Positions 34,304 to 43,396 of a stretch of 64,000 nucleotides of DNA are shown piece by piece. The position numbers and the translations under genes are program-made. This stretch comes from CBDCMJ01 sp965224325 (GTDB lineage Bacteria > Chloroflexota > Dehalococcoidia > Lucifugimonadales > UBA3495), in the NCBI GenBank assembly GCA_965224325.1, contig CBDCYT010000007.1, positions 434,001 through 498,000 of the forward strand, given 5' to 3'. Under the pieces are notes generated by a model. That model searched no databases. It was given only the letters and a program-made list of their open reading frames with translations, and had not been told where the DNA came from. Numbering within the stretch: the first letter of the stretch is position 1; each line of letters opens with the position of its first letter.

Positions 34304-34496
34304 AACGCCTCCGTTAGGTGGTGGCAAGTTTGACTGGGCCAACGGAATTATCATACAACAAAGCCAAGCCCAGCTACCGCAAACGTTCCCTCCTGACCCG
34401 GATGAACTCTCGGTGCTTGCCAGTGGTAATAGTTGCGGCTAATATTTGGTAAAACTCCGTTGGCGGCGAATACTTTAAGTCGAAGACCGGTGACAG

Positions 34497-35633
34497 ATGA
34501 GTTCGATATACCTGGACTACAACGCAACCACCCCTATCGATCCTGAGGTCGCCGAGGCCATGCTGCCCTTTATTGACCGCCACTTCGGCAACCCATCCAG
34601 CAGCCACTCTTTCGGCGCAGCCGCCAAAGACGCCGTGGACGAAGCTCGGGAGCAAGTGGCGCAGATGCTGGGCTGCCAGGCGGACGAGATCATCTTCACC
34701 AGCGGCGGGACCGAAGCTAACAACTTCGCCATAAAGGGGGTAGCAGGCGCCTACAGGCGCAAAGGCAACCACATCATTACCTCCGCTGTAGAGCATCCCG
34801 CCGTGCTGGAAGTATGCCGTTATCTGGAGCAGCACGGTTGCGAGGTTACCTACCTGCCTGTAGACCAGGCCTGCCTGGTGGACCCTCAACAAGTGGCGGA
34901 CGCCATAACTTCGCAGACAATCCTGGTCACCATCATGCACGCCAACAACGAAGTGGGTACGGTGGAACCAATCGAAGAGATCGCCAAGATCGCCCACCGT
35001 AAGGGTGTGCTGTTGCACACCGATTGCGCCCAATCGGCCGGTAAGATCCCGGTCCGCGTGGACGATCTGGGCGCAGACCTGATCACACTCGCCGGACACA
35101 AGCTGTACGCCCCCAAAGGTATCGGCGTGCTGTACGTGAAAAAAGGGGTTGAATTAGAGAAATTGATTCACGGCGCCAACCACGAGATGGACCGGCGCGC
35201 CGGAACGGAGAACGTTATCCAAATCGCCGGCCTCGGCAAAGCCTGCGATTTGGTCCACCGGAACCTCCCTGAATACTCTGCCCACATGGGGGAAATGCGC
35301 GACCTCTTGGAGGCAGGACTCGTAGACGGGTTTCCAACCTCCAGGGTCAACGGTCACCCGAAAAAACGCTTGCCGAACACGGTCAGCATTGGCTTCAAAG
35401 GGCTGGAAGCCAACGCCATTATATCCCGGCTCAACGGCGTGGCCGCGTCCGCCGGCGCTGCTTGCCACAGCGGGCAAGTGGACGTCTCCAGCGTACTGGA
35501 AGCGATGAGGGCGCCCATCGAGTACGCCATGGGGACCATACGGTTCTCGGTGGGCCGTTGCACCACGACTGAGGAGATCGGAATCGCCTCGCAGGAGGTG
35601 TGCCGGGTGCTCAACAGCTTCAATAATTCTTGA
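34497..35633 (+). CDS. Cysteine desulfurase (NifS/IscS family)
   Basis: This PLP enzyme takes sulfur from cysteine for Fe-S clusters, thiamine or tRNA thiolation. The 378-residue protein has YLDYNATTPIDPEV at the start, FTSGGTEANNFAIKG, HTDCAQSAGKIPV, the PLP lysine in LAGHKLYAPKG (about residue 200), RAGTENV, and the persulfide cysteine in SAGAACHSG (about residue 323). No IscU, regulator or MnmA gene is adjacent. It could serve the thi operon, because ThiS needs a sulfur donor, but that is inference. Confidence 0.94.
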   Translation: MSSIYLDYNATTPIDPEVAEAMLPFIDRHFGNPSSSHSFGAAAKDAVDEAREQVAQMLGCQADEIIFTSGGTEANNFAIKGVAGAYRRKGNHIITSAVEHPAVLEVCRYLEQHGCEVTYLPVDQACLVDPQQVADAITSQTILVTIMHANNEVGTVEPIEEIAKIAHRKGVLLHTDCAQSAGKIPVRVDDLGADLITLAGHKLYAPKGIGVLYVKKGVELEKLIHGANHEMDRRAGTENVIQIAGLGKACDLVHRNLPEYSAHMGEMRDLLEAGLVDGFPTSRVNGHPKKRLPNTVSIGFKGLEANAIISRLNGVAASAGAACHSGQVDVSSVLEAMRAPIEYAMGTIRFSVGRCTTTEEIGIASQEVCRVLNSFNNS

Positions 35634-35673
35634 ATTCTTGGCGACAGGATACCTTAAGAATGCAAGTGGTCAG

Positions 35674-35801
35674 CGTTGGTGAGCCCAATTCGCCGAAAGC
35701 GGCCAAAGCCGTTTAATAACCCCCTGCCTTAGCGTCGACAGCAGAGATTAAGCCTTTACTTGCCGGCCGTCAGATACTCAGATCACCTCAAGTCTGAACA
35801 G
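35674..35801. repeat. Dispersed intergenic repeat, copy B
   Basis: This 128-base segment shares ordered blocks with bases 2818-2935 (GTTGGTGAG, TTCGCCGAAAGC, AGCCGTTT, AGCGTC-ACAGCAGAGAT, CCTCAAGTCTGAACAG). It lies between the cysteine desulfurase and VOC genes. The two copies have the same left-to-right orientation in the window and neither contains a gene. Confidence 0.55.
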
Positions 35802-35854
35802 GACACCCAAGTAAGGCATTCCGAAAACCGGTATCCGAAATAAGGAGTCTCAAC

Positions 35855-36268
35855 ATGGGGACCGTAAGCATAGACCACATCGCCCTGCCCACTGCCAACG
35901 CTGACCGTTTCATAGAATTCTACAAGCACCTGGGATTTACCATTAACGACGAAGAGGAGTGGCGGACAGGGAAAGCGAATATATTCTCTATCCAGATCGG
36001 CGACTCCAAGATAAACGTTCACCCTGAGGGATTCACCGCCGATTTGCGCGGGCCCACCGCCGTGCCGGGCTGTGGCGACGTTTGCTTCGTTTGGGATGGG
36101 CCGGCTGAGCAGTGCCAAAAGTGGCTTGAGAGCGCCGGGGTAGAGGTTATCCGGGGGCCGGGGCCTCGCAAGGGCGCCCGGGCCGGAGGAACAATTCCCG
36201 CGGTGAGCCTTTACGCCCGGGACCCCGACGACAATCTACTGGAGTGGATGGTCTATTTGGATAATTAG
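35855..36268 (+). CDS. VOC superfamily (glyoxalase/dioxygenase-fold) protein
   Basis: The 137-residue protein has the vicinal oxygen chelate fold. It shows SIDHIALPTANADRFIEFYK with a metal-ligand His near residue 8, HLGFTINDEEEWR, INVHPEGF with another His, and the C-terminal VSLYARDPDDNLLEWMVY with the final Glu ligand. GGAG precedes the ATG. Members include glyoxalase I, ring-cleavage dioxygenases and antibiotic-binding proteins; the reaction here is unknown. It precedes a benzoylformate-decarboxylase-like gene by 71 bases and may share its operon. Confidence 0.9.
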   Translation: MGTVSIDHIALPTANADRFIEFYKHLGFTINDEEEWRTGKANIFSIQIGDSKINVHPEGFTADLRGPTAVPGCGDVCFVWDGPAEQCQKWLESAGVEVIRGPGPRKGARAGGTIPAVSLYARDPDDNLLEWMVYLDN

Positions 36269-36339
36269 GGATCGTCCAGTGGCTCTCAATCCCGTGTTTC
36301 AAATTTGCATACCGCTACAGAAGAAAGGAAGGCCTTAAC

Positions 36340-38013
36340 ATGGCGTTAATGACCGGTAAAGAGGTGCTGGCCCAGATGTTGGCGGCGGAAGGGTTGGAGT
36401 ATATCTTCGGTAACCCCGGAACAAGCGAGACTCCGTTTCTTGACGTGCTCCAGGACTATCCACAGTTGAAGTACGTGCAGGCGCTGCAAGAAGGGACGGC
36501 GGTCGGGATGGCCGACGGCTACGCCCGGGCCACGGGGAAGCCCGCCTTCGCCAACATCCACATTGCCGGAGGCTTGGCCAACGGTATCAGCGGGCTGTAC
36601 AACGCCTACAGGGGCGGCACACCCATGGTCCTGACCGCCGGGAATTCCGACACCCGAATGTACATGTCGGACCCCGTCCTGTCCGGAGACCTGGTGGAAA
36701 TGACCTCCCAGTACACCAAATGGAGCGCCGAGGTTTTACATGCCTCGGACTTGCCCGTGGCGGTCCGGCGGGCCTTCAAAGAGGCTAAGACGCCGCCCAC
36801 CGGCCCTGTGTTTCTATCCTTTCCATGGGACACCATGGACGATACGGCAGACGTGGAAATCGCCCCATCATCGCCGGGATACTTTCGCATTCGGCCTGAT
36901 ACCGAAGCAATAGCCCGCGCTTCGCAGCTACTGGCTCAGGCCGAAAATCCAATCATGGTGGTGGGCGACCGGGTAGCCCAGTCCGATGCGGTGGCCCAGG
37001 TGACCCGCCTGGCTGAGCAACTGGGAGCAAGGGTGTACTCGGCAGCTTTCTCCGAAGTCAATTTCCCCACCAGCCACGGCTTGTACGGCGGAATGCTGAA
37101 CTTGAACAATCCGGCCACACGCCAGCAACTGGCCTCAGCCGACGTCGTGTTGGCGGTGGGCGCCAACGTGTTCAACTCCTTTCTGTACGTTTCCGAGCCG
37201 TTCCTGGACCCGGCAACTAAGTTGGTGCATTTGGACAGCAGCTTCGCAGAGGTGGAGAGGATCTACGCCACCGAAGTGGGTATCCTGGCTGATCCTGGGG
37301 CCGGGGCCGGGGAGTTGACCGATGCCTTGACCCAGGACATGTCAGGCGCCGCCAAGGAAGCGGCCGCCACTAGGGCTGCCGCTTATGGTGAGGAGCGAAG
37401 GCGCTCGGATGAGCAATACCTGGAGCGAGTCAGGAGCATGGGCGACCGCCGCCCCATGGCCGTAGAGCAGATGATGCACGAGTTGGCCCAGGCTGCGCCT
37501 CCAGGCCTAATCGTAGCCGATGAGTCGATCACATCGAGGGCGGCCTTGAATCGAGCGTTCAACTTTGACGAACCCGGAAGCTTCTACGGCATCCGGGGCG
37601 GCGCCTTGGGATGGGCTATGCCCGGGGCCCTGGGAGTCAAGCTGGCCAACCCCGGCCGGCCGGTGCTGGCCGTGGTGGGCGATGGGGCGTCGTTGTACAC
37701 AGTCCAAGCCTTGTGGACTGCGGCCCGCTACAACATCCCAGTAGTTTACGCTATCTGCAACAATCGGTCTTATCGAATTCTCAAGGTAAATATGGACATT
37801 TATCTGCGCCGCATGTTGGAAGACCAGGAGCGGCGTAGTGAATATGTTGGCATGGAATTCGCCAACCCGTTAGACCTGTCGGCCATCGCTCGGGGAATGG
37901 GGGTATCCGGCGAGATGGTTGAGGACCCAAAGGAGTTGGGTCCGGCGCTGAGCAGGGCCTACGACAGCGGCAAGCCGGCTCTCATTGACGTAAGCATCGA
38001 CGGATCCGTTTGA
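36340..38013 (+). CDS. Benzoylformate decarboxylase-like ThDP enzyme
   Basis: The 557-residue ThDP-dependent enzyme most resembles benzoylformate decarboxylase. Seen: FGNPGTSETPFLD, with the Ser equivalent to the active-site Ser26, the activating Glu in LQEGTAVGMADGYARATG, the His of FANIHIAGGLANG equivalent to His70, and the cofactor motif GDGASLYTVQALWTAARY ending in ICNNRSYRIL. The second catalytic His (His281 in the Pseudomonas enzyme) was not placed with certainty. AAAGGAAGG lies before the ATG. It probably decarboxylates an aromatic or branched 2-keto acid to an aldehyde. Confidence 0.9.
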   Translation: MALMTGKEVLAQMLAAEGLEYIFGNPGTSETPFLDVLQDYPQLKYVQALQEGTAVGMADGYARATGKPAFANIHIAGGLANGISGLYNAYRGGTPMVLTAGNSDTRMYMSDPVLSGDLVEMTSQYTKWSAEVLHASDLPVAVRRAFKEAKTPPTGPVFLSFPWDTMDDTADVEIAPSSPGYFRIRPDTEAIARASQLLAQAENPIMVVGDRVAQSDAVAQVTRLAEQLGARVYSAAFSEVNFPTSHGLYGGMLNLNNPATRQQLASADVVLAVGANVFNSFLYVSEPFLDPATKLVHLDSSFAEVERIYATEVGILADPGAGAGELTDALTQDMSGAAKEAAATRAAAYGEERRRSDEQYLERVRSMGDRRPMAVEQMMHELAQAAPPGLIVADESITSRAALNRAFNFDEPGSFYGIRGGALGWAMPGALGVKLANPGRPVLAVVGDGASLYTVQALWTAARYNIPVVYAICNNRSYRILKVNMDIYLRRMLEDQERRSEYVGMEFANPLDLSAIARGMGVSGEMVEDPKELGPALSRAYDSGKPALIDVSIDGSV

Positions 38014-38310
38014 CGGGTCTCTTTCACGCTTCTCTGTGATGACTCCTATAACTCCGTTTCTATTGAAATGGCTTGTTTGAAACCGTTTGTTGGAGCGGTT
38101 GGTCAAAGACCACCTAACTGTGGTCCTGAGCGGTCCCCAGGTGGGCGCCAAGCGGACCCGGCCATATTCAACTTATTCCGTCCAACTTCTCCCGTCCAAC
38201 GCTTCAGGGGTTGCGCAGAATACTTGGGCCGTTAAGGATGCCTGATTCGGGCTGCTTGCCTTCGAAATCAGGCATACGATACCCATGTTACCGATTAACG
38301 GAATTTGAAG

Positions 38311-38338
38311 TTGACAGAAATCCCAATAGTAATATAGA
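38311..38338 (+). promoter_or_regulatory. Promoter of the tubulin-like operon
   Basis: A perfect TTGACA (38311-38316) stands 16 bases before TATAGA (38333-38338), in a locally AT-rich stretch. The first gene begins 196 bases downstream at 38534. The separate promoter and the gap of 520 bases after the preceding gene indicate an independent transcription unit. Confidence 0.6.
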
Positions 38339-38533
38339 TTGGAATGTGACACGTCGCACCTAGCCGACGGTGCGCGCATAGCCATTTGCCGGACCGGACA
38401 GGTTGCTGTCCTTTAAGACCGTAAGCATAACGGGTTGCGAAGCAATCCGGACCAAGTGCACCCACGAAACAGGGACGGCGTTCGTTAATCCCTCGGTTGC
38501 ATTTCATCGGCCCATCAAAGTTCAGGAGGGGTC

Positions 38534-39574
38534 ATGTTTTCATCAGATACTCGGAATAGTTTTCTGTCGAAGATGGGAGACGCCAAGAGAATCCAACGGG
38601 TCGCTTCCCCAGCAGTGGTGATCGGTCTTGGCTCGACTGCTTGCCAGATAGCCCAGCACTTGGAAAGCACCACGCAAGGGTGGAGCGTTAGAGACCGGCA
38701 AAGCCTGGGATTCCTATACCTAGACACCCGTGAAGCCACCCGGGATGAGATATCCAGAGCGTCGCGTTTCATCCCATTGGCGCTCCCTCATTTCTCCAAC
38801 CTGCGGGACATGCGGCCCTGGATCACGGAATGCGTTCCGGAACTCAAACACCTGAGCCTTTCCCGCGAAGGCGCTTTAGGTATGCTGGCCAACGCCGGTG
38901 TCGCCGCACGATACAACTATGCGGCTATGCGGGGCCATATCGACTCCCTCATCGGGGAAGTGTGTCCTTACTACGAGGGGAAGACCTATTTGAGGACTCA
39001 CGTCGTGGCCTTTCTCGGCGGCGGGACCATCGGCGCGCTTCCGGTGCTACTGGCGGCTCTAGCAGAGGCGAGAGGTACAGCCTATAACTTCAGCACAGTG
39101 CTACACCTGCTCATGCCACAGAGGGGCATGTCACGAGACCCGGACAACAGTTATCCGCTGCAGCTTAGAAACACCTACATTATTATGCAGTATCTGAGGG
39201 CCATCACCGGGGTGGAGGCTGGCCGGGGAGAATTCACTGGAACAGACACCTACCACGTAACGGTGTACCCCGACAAAAGGGTTGAGGCAGCAGGCCCCCA
39301 CTTCGATATCGCGCTGCTCCACCGGTCACCCAAGGACTCACTCCCTGCCCAGCGAGCCCACGTCGCCCGTCTCTTGGAAACCCTGGTTGCCGACTCCTCA
39401 GGATCGGGGCAGGATTGGTGGGCCAGATACCACGAAACCATGCGAGAAGCCAACAACAACGTTGACGCCCGCTTCGGTTCCATAAGCTCCAAGGAAGTCG
39501 GTCTTCTGGACGGCTTTTTCAATTTGACCGCGCGTCAATATTTGCAGTCCAGATGGAATATCTCCAATAAATAG
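38534..39574 (+). CDS. Divergent tubulin/FtsZ-like protein
   Basis: The 346-residue protein looks like a short, divergent member of the bacterial tubulin-like group (Tubulin_2 type), which share the tubulin GTPase fold. Seen: a Rossmann start AVVIGLGSTACQIAQHLES (about residues 30-48), LGFLYLDTRE, a helix LGMLANAGVAARYNYAAM, then VVAFLGGGTIGALPVLLAAL (about 158-177). The last occupies the place of the tubulin signature GGGTGSG but reads GGGTIGA. Later VTVYPDKRVEAAGPHFDIALLHRS resembles the strand after the GTPase core. Known relatives are about 1000 residues; here the frame stops early and a second gene follows 13 bases on. SD AGGAGG precedes the ATG. GTP binding is unproven, as the signature loop is altered. 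Confidence 0.6.
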   Translation: MFSSDTRNSFLSKMGDAKRIQRVASPAVVIGLGSTACQIAQHLESTTQGWSVRDRQSLGFLYLDTREATRDEISRASRFIPLALPHFSNLRDMRPWITECVPELKHLSLSREGALGMLANAGVAARYNYAAMRGHIDSLIGEVCPYYEGKTYLRTHVVAFLGGGTIGALPVLLAALAEARGTAYNFSTVLHLLMPQRGMSRDPDNSYPLQLRNTYIIMQYLRAITGVEAGRGEFTGTDTYHVTVYPDKRVEAAGPHFDIALLHRSPKDSLPAQRAHVARLLETLVADSSGSGQDWWARYHETMREANNNVDARFGSISSKEVGLLDGFFNLTARQYLQSRWNISNK

Positions 39575-39587
39575 GGGGAGGCAGGAC

Positions 39588-41144
39588 ATGTTGTGGTTCA
39601 AAAACAGGCGGCTTTCATATAAAGACGAATCGGCCAAGGTGTCGGTTCCCCTCGACCCCCTAGCTTTCTTGAATTCCGAGACCGCTAACTCCACGTCCCG
39701 CGACGCGTTCGGCGAGATCCACGGGATAATGCATGAAACCCTGGAAGAGGTGGACAAATCCATCCAGTTGATATTCGAACAGTTACGGTCTCAGGGGTCC
39801 GTGGCCGAGCGGGTTGCCCTAGAGGCAAACGGAGCAATCAGAAATGAAATGGCCAGGGCCAGCTATCTAGCTCACCAGCGGAAGGAGTCTTTGAGCCGGG
39901 ATATCCACGCTAAATTGGAAATCCTCTATATCCGGGGCGTGATGGCGGAACCCCATCAAGACCCTGGCATAAAAAAATGGGAGAGCCTTTCGGCCCGCGC
40001 TGTCCAACGGGACCTGCCCGCAATACCCGAGTATTCCGCTATAGACCTTGGCAAGCCCGAGGAGCGGAAAAAGCGGCTCCCAGGGTGGCAATCGGAGGTC
40101 GACCAGTGGCTGGAAATCCTATGCCGCAACCACGTGGCTGACGTCATAACGAGTATGAAAGAAGATATAAAAGACTACCTCTCGTCGTGGTTTGAGGTCT
40201 CGGGGGAGCTAAGGAGGCACGGAAGTGTGGGTGGCCGCCTGTACCAGGAAGTATTAGACCCCGACATGTGGAACTTCGAGAACGAGGATCCCACAGTCAG
40301 CAACCTGTTGCGGGGTGTGCAGGCGCAGAGGGTCGCTACCCGTATTCTGGAGCGGTTTCAACTCAGCAACCGGGATGCCGCTGACATGGCGGAAAATGTG
40401 CGCAACTCCCTGGGAGGAGTACCCGTATTCGGCATGAGCCGGGTGGGCATACAAGAATTGGAAGAGCTCCTCGCCCTGGCCCTCGCCGATAAGATTCAGG
40501 AGACCGTGACAATGGAGACCGGCTTCCTGTCGATTTTATCCAGTGGATCTCATTTCCGAGACGACGTGGGTGAGCTGCTAGCCGACATGCACCGAGGGGC
40601 TTCGGCCATGGAGCAAAAGGTATGGAGAATAGGCGAGATAGGCGTGGGCCACGTCGACTCCGCAGCGGGAGTGGGCATCACTGCCACCAACTTCCATGAC
40701 ATTGTCATAAGAGGTCTGGGCGGGGGCCGGAGATTCGCGGCGGTGGAGGGGCATCCCGGAGATAACCACAGGTTCAACGTGCAAATGTCCATCGTGGGGG
40801 CTCCAGCCTCTGATTTGACCATATTCCGCGAGATGGTAGCGGCCTGGTATAGCTGGCATTTCGACGAAAACAGGGGCAAGTGCGCCACTGAAGGCGAATG
40901 GTTGAACCTGGTTAAGAGCGAGTGTTGGAAACTCTACCCGGACATCGGCACCGACACAGGTGTGAGAAACGCTATCATAGAGCTTATCGGGCAGGACCTG
41001 TCCGGCCTGTGGCAGTCGCGAGAAGGGCGAGAAGGGTTGGTATCCCACTTACCCAACAACGGACTCCCCAGCGATCAAGAACTGTTGCAGGGTTTGTGGA
41101 GGGAATTAGGCGTCATTCCCAACGGTACCGCGAGTAAGGTGTAA
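39588..41144 (+). CDS. Unknown protein partnered with the tubulin-like gene
   Basis: I do not recognise this 518-residue protein. It is soluble, without signal peptide or membrane segments, and mostly charged and probably helical. An early stretch (about residues 35-110) has long amphipathic helices with heptad character, as in coiled coils. A compact, more glycine-rich region GVGITATNFHDIVIRGLGGG lies near residues 363-382. GGGAGG precedes the ATG, 13 bases after the tubulin-like gene, so the two are co-translated in one operon ended by a strong hairpin. It may correspond to the long C-terminal region that large tubulin-like proteins carry in one chain; this is inference. Confidence 0.65.
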   Translation: MLWFKNRRLSYKDESAKVSVPLDPLAFLNSETANSTSRDAFGEIHGIMHETLEEVDKSIQLIFEQLRSQGSVAERVALEANGAIRNEMARASYLAHQRKESLSRDIHAKLEILYIRGVMAEPHQDPGIKKWESLSARAVQRDLPAIPEYSAIDLGKPEERKKRLPGWQSEVDQWLEILCRNHVADVITSMKEDIKDYLSSWFEVSGELRRHGSVGGRLYQEVLDPDMWNFENEDPTVSNLLRGVQAQRVATRILERFQLSNRDAADMAENVRNSLGGVPVFGMSRVGIQELEELLALALADKIQETVTMETGFLSILSSGSHFRDDVGELLADMHRGASAMEQKVWRIGEIGVGHVDSAAGVGITATNFHDIVIRGLGGGRRFAAVEGHPGDNHRFNVQMSIVGAPASDLTIFREMVAAWYSWHFDENRGKCATEGEWLNLVKSECWKLYPDIGTDTGVRNAIIELIGQDLSGLWQSREGREGLVSHLPNNGLPSDQELLQGLWRELGVIPNGTASKV

Positions 41145-41201
41145 CTCCACAGCCCAAGCCGACGCCATCTCGGCGCCGGAAGGTCTCGATTTGGCACCTG
41201 A

Positions 41202-41239
41202 AGCGCCCCCTGCCTCTTCAGTCAGAGGCAGGGGGCGCT
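41202..41239 (+). terminator. Strong hairpin ending the tubulin-like operon
   Basis: A perfect 16-bp stem (AGCGCCCCCTGCCTCT with AGAGGCAGGGGGCGCT) closes a 6-base loop, 58 bases after the last stop codon, followed by CTATTTCC. The T-run is weak, but the stem is the strongest in the window. It also faces the convergent dehydrogenase gene at 41500 and may act in both directions. The remaining bases to 41499 hold no gene. Confidence 0.75.
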
Positions 41240-41499
41240 CTATTTCCGTTCCCACTGGGCCAGTTCTCTCAAGTGTTGCCAACGTTCCCAACCCCACCGC
41301 TTCCAATATTACTGCGGCGGCGCCCGGGATGGAGAATTCTCGGCCGGTCTCACCGGCTCTCACGCTTGGCCATCCCGGCGGACGCCGCGTTTCGTGCCGC
41401 CGCGGCTCCCTTCATCTCGGAGCACCTGAAGCGGCTTTGGGCGATCGCTCATTTGGTAGTTGGAGGGAGCCCGGCTTTGGGCGGCTAATAACGGTCAGC

Positions 41500-42453
41500 T
41501 CACTCCGCATCTGGATGGGTGCTGATGAACCGGGCGGCTTTGGCCGGGTCCACGTGAGGCGCACGTACCTCCACCCCTGCCTGCTCCTCTTGAAGCAAGA
41601 ACGTGACGCTGCTGTCCCGATCACCCCAGCCACGGTTCATGCCCTGTATGGCAATTTGCTCCGCGAGATTGGCTATGGGCATGGGCACGTTGAATTCCTT
41701 CCCCAACTCCGTGGCCAGAGCGATATCTTTGCGCGCCAACGACAGGGCAAAGCTGGGGGGATCGAACTCGCCTCGGAACACGGTCTTGGGTATGCTCTCA
41801 TGCAGGCCGCTCATCCGGCCCATGGCGCCGCGGCGCACGCATTCCCATAAGGCCTCCGGCTCAACACCGGCTTTGACACCTAGTGTCATCCCTTCGGCGA
41901 TGGCCTGGCGCACACCGTGGCTAATCATGTTGTGCATCAGCTTTGCCACGCTACCGGCGCCGATTTCCCCGGCGTAGAAAACCTTGTCGCCAAAGGAGTC
42001 TAGCAGCGGCTTGATGCGATCAAAGATATCGCGGTCGCCACCAACCATCACGGCAAGGTTGCCGCTGGCCGCGCCGCTTTTACCGCCGCTCACCGGAGCA
42101 TCCAACACGTACGCTCCCTTTTGCCGAAATTTGGGCTCAATTTCGCGGATTAGAGTTGGGCGGCTGGTAGAGAGGTCCACGTAGATTCCTCCCGGTTTGA
42201 TTCCTTCCAACACTCCCTCTGAGCCCAGAGACACCGCCTCGACCTCTGTGGGTCCGGGCAACGAAGTAAATGTTATGTCACTAAGCGCAGCTACCTGAGC
42301 CGGCGAGTCGCCCAGGCGGGCGCCCCCTTCCAGGAAAGTCCGAGTTGCCGCCTCGCGAATGTCGAAAACGACCATGGGATAGCCCGCTTTCTGAATATTA
42401 CCCGCCATGCCTCCCCCCATATTGCCCAATCCGATGAAGCCCACAGTTTCCAT
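41500..42453 (-). CDS. NAD(P)-dependent beta-hydroxyacid dehydrogenase (3-hydroxyisobutyrate dehydrogenase type)
   Basis: The 317-residue enzyme oxidises a beta-hydroxyacid such as 3-hydroxyisobutyrate, or reduces tartronate semialdehyde. Seen: the NAD motif TVGFIGLGNMGGGMAGN at the start, TSLPGPTEVEAV, the substrate motif DAPVSGGKSGAASGNLAVMV (about residues 118-137), and the catalytic Lys in GAGSVAKLMHNMI (about residue 171). The ATG at 42453 follows GGAGG; the longer frame to 42513 is unsupported. It is convergent with the tubulin-like operon. Which substrate it uses cannot be told from the sequence. Confidence 0.92.
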   Translation of the reverse strand: METVGFIGLGNMGGGMAGNIQKAGYPMVVFDIREAATRTFLEGGARLGDSPAQVAALSDITFTSLPGPTEVEAVSLGSEGVLEGIKPGGIYVDLSTSRPTLIREIEPKFRQKGAYVLDAPVSGGKSGAASGNLAVMVGGDRDIFDRIKPLLDSFGDKVFYAGEIGAGSVAKLMHNMISHGVRQAIAEGMTLGVKAGVEPEALWECVRRGAMGRMSGLHESIPKTVFRGEFDPPSFALSLARKDIALATELGKEFNVPMPIANLAEQIAIQGMNRGWGDRDSSVTFLLQEEQAGVEVRAPHVDPAKAARFISTHPDAE

Positions 42454-42703
42454 GTCGTTTCCTCCTATATTGGCTAATGTTGGAAATGCTTGTCGCTGCC
42501 CCTCAAGGGCCACCGGTGCGTCTGCCCCGGCAATTTAAAGCCGAACTCGGTCAGCCGGCACGCAGATTATAGCCAATCGGGGCGGGTATCTCTACCAACG
42601 AATTTCGGTTGACTGCCGACAGGCGCCCGGTTACACTCATTTGTGGCCTAGTACAGAGTACAGCAGGGCCGCTAGGATATACCGCTACTACTGGGGTTTA
42701 AAT

Positions 42704-42934
42704 ATGACTGAACACACTTACAAAGTTGTTGAATTAGTCGGTTCTTCACAGGACGGACTGCAACAGGCTATCGAAGGGGCCATCAGCCGGGCTGGGCAGA
42801 CCCTACGGAATCTTGACTGGTTCGAGGTGAAAGAGATCCGCGGCAACATCCAGGATGGGCAAGTTGGGTGGTACCAGGTCAAGCTATCCGTTGGCTTCCG
42901 CGTTCTGGACCCCGCCGATCTTAACCAGGAGTGA
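42704..42934 (+). CDS. Dodecin family protein
   Basis: Dodecins are small dodecameric proteins that bind flavins and sometimes CoA, buffering free flavin. The 76-residue product has KVVELVGSSQDGLQQAI, then GAISRAGQTLRNLDWFEVKE, IRGNIQDGQVGWYQVKLSVG, which is the standard beta-alpha-beta-beta pattern, and the Trp that stacks on flavin in the LDWFEV segment. The internal ATG at 42704 is chosen; an upstream frame adds 21 residues without homology. With several FAD-dependent acyl-CoA dehydrogenases nearby, a flavin-storage role fits. Confidence 0.92.
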   Translation: MTEHTYKVVELVGSSQDGLQQAIEGAISRAGQTLRNLDWFEVKEIRGNIQDGQVGWYQVKLSVGFRVLDPADLNQE

Positions 42935-43396
42935 CGCTGGATTGACCGCCACCTAATACTTTCGTGGCTGGACCGGCGGCGATGGAGCGGGTTGATTCCC
43001 GGGAGTTGGGACGAGTCGAGCGTAACTCAGCAGCCGGGCTCTTCGGTGTTACTCCCATCAAGCCCACCATGAGGCGAGGCATGCTCGCCGGGCAGGGCCA
43101 AGTCCCATAGCCCAATGCCGTCAAACCGGTAGGAGCATATCCGGCAGGGGGCAACTCTTTGCAGAGCAAGTATTGCCCTCGGGCGGGGCTGACCGCTCTA
43201 TAGGGGGGCTGCTAAACGCAGGGCCAAAGGGAGCCGTGGGCGCGGGTTGGCAACTTTGGCTTATCTGAGCCGGGGCGAATCCGGTGGATGTGGGCGTAGG
43301 ACCTCTGAACAATGCCAGGCAAGGCGCTTGTAGCACTCTGTCCCCGGGCCCGACGGGGAAGAACGGGGAACGGGGGCCGGGCGAAACGGCGCGAAT
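42935..43396. other. Intergenic region, no gene seen
   Basis: This interval lies between the convergent dodecin and amidohydrolase genes. No reading frame with a Shine-Dalgarno sequence or recognisable homology was found. A G-rich, partly inverted run (CCCGGGCCC-type and GGGGCCGGGC) lies at about 43347-43382 and could act as a transcription end. Confidence 0.4.

Noticed and set aside
41191..41850. 219-codon plus-strand frame near the strong hairpin
   Set aside because: It crosses the hairpin and the antisense of the dehydrogenase gene; composition is not protein-like.
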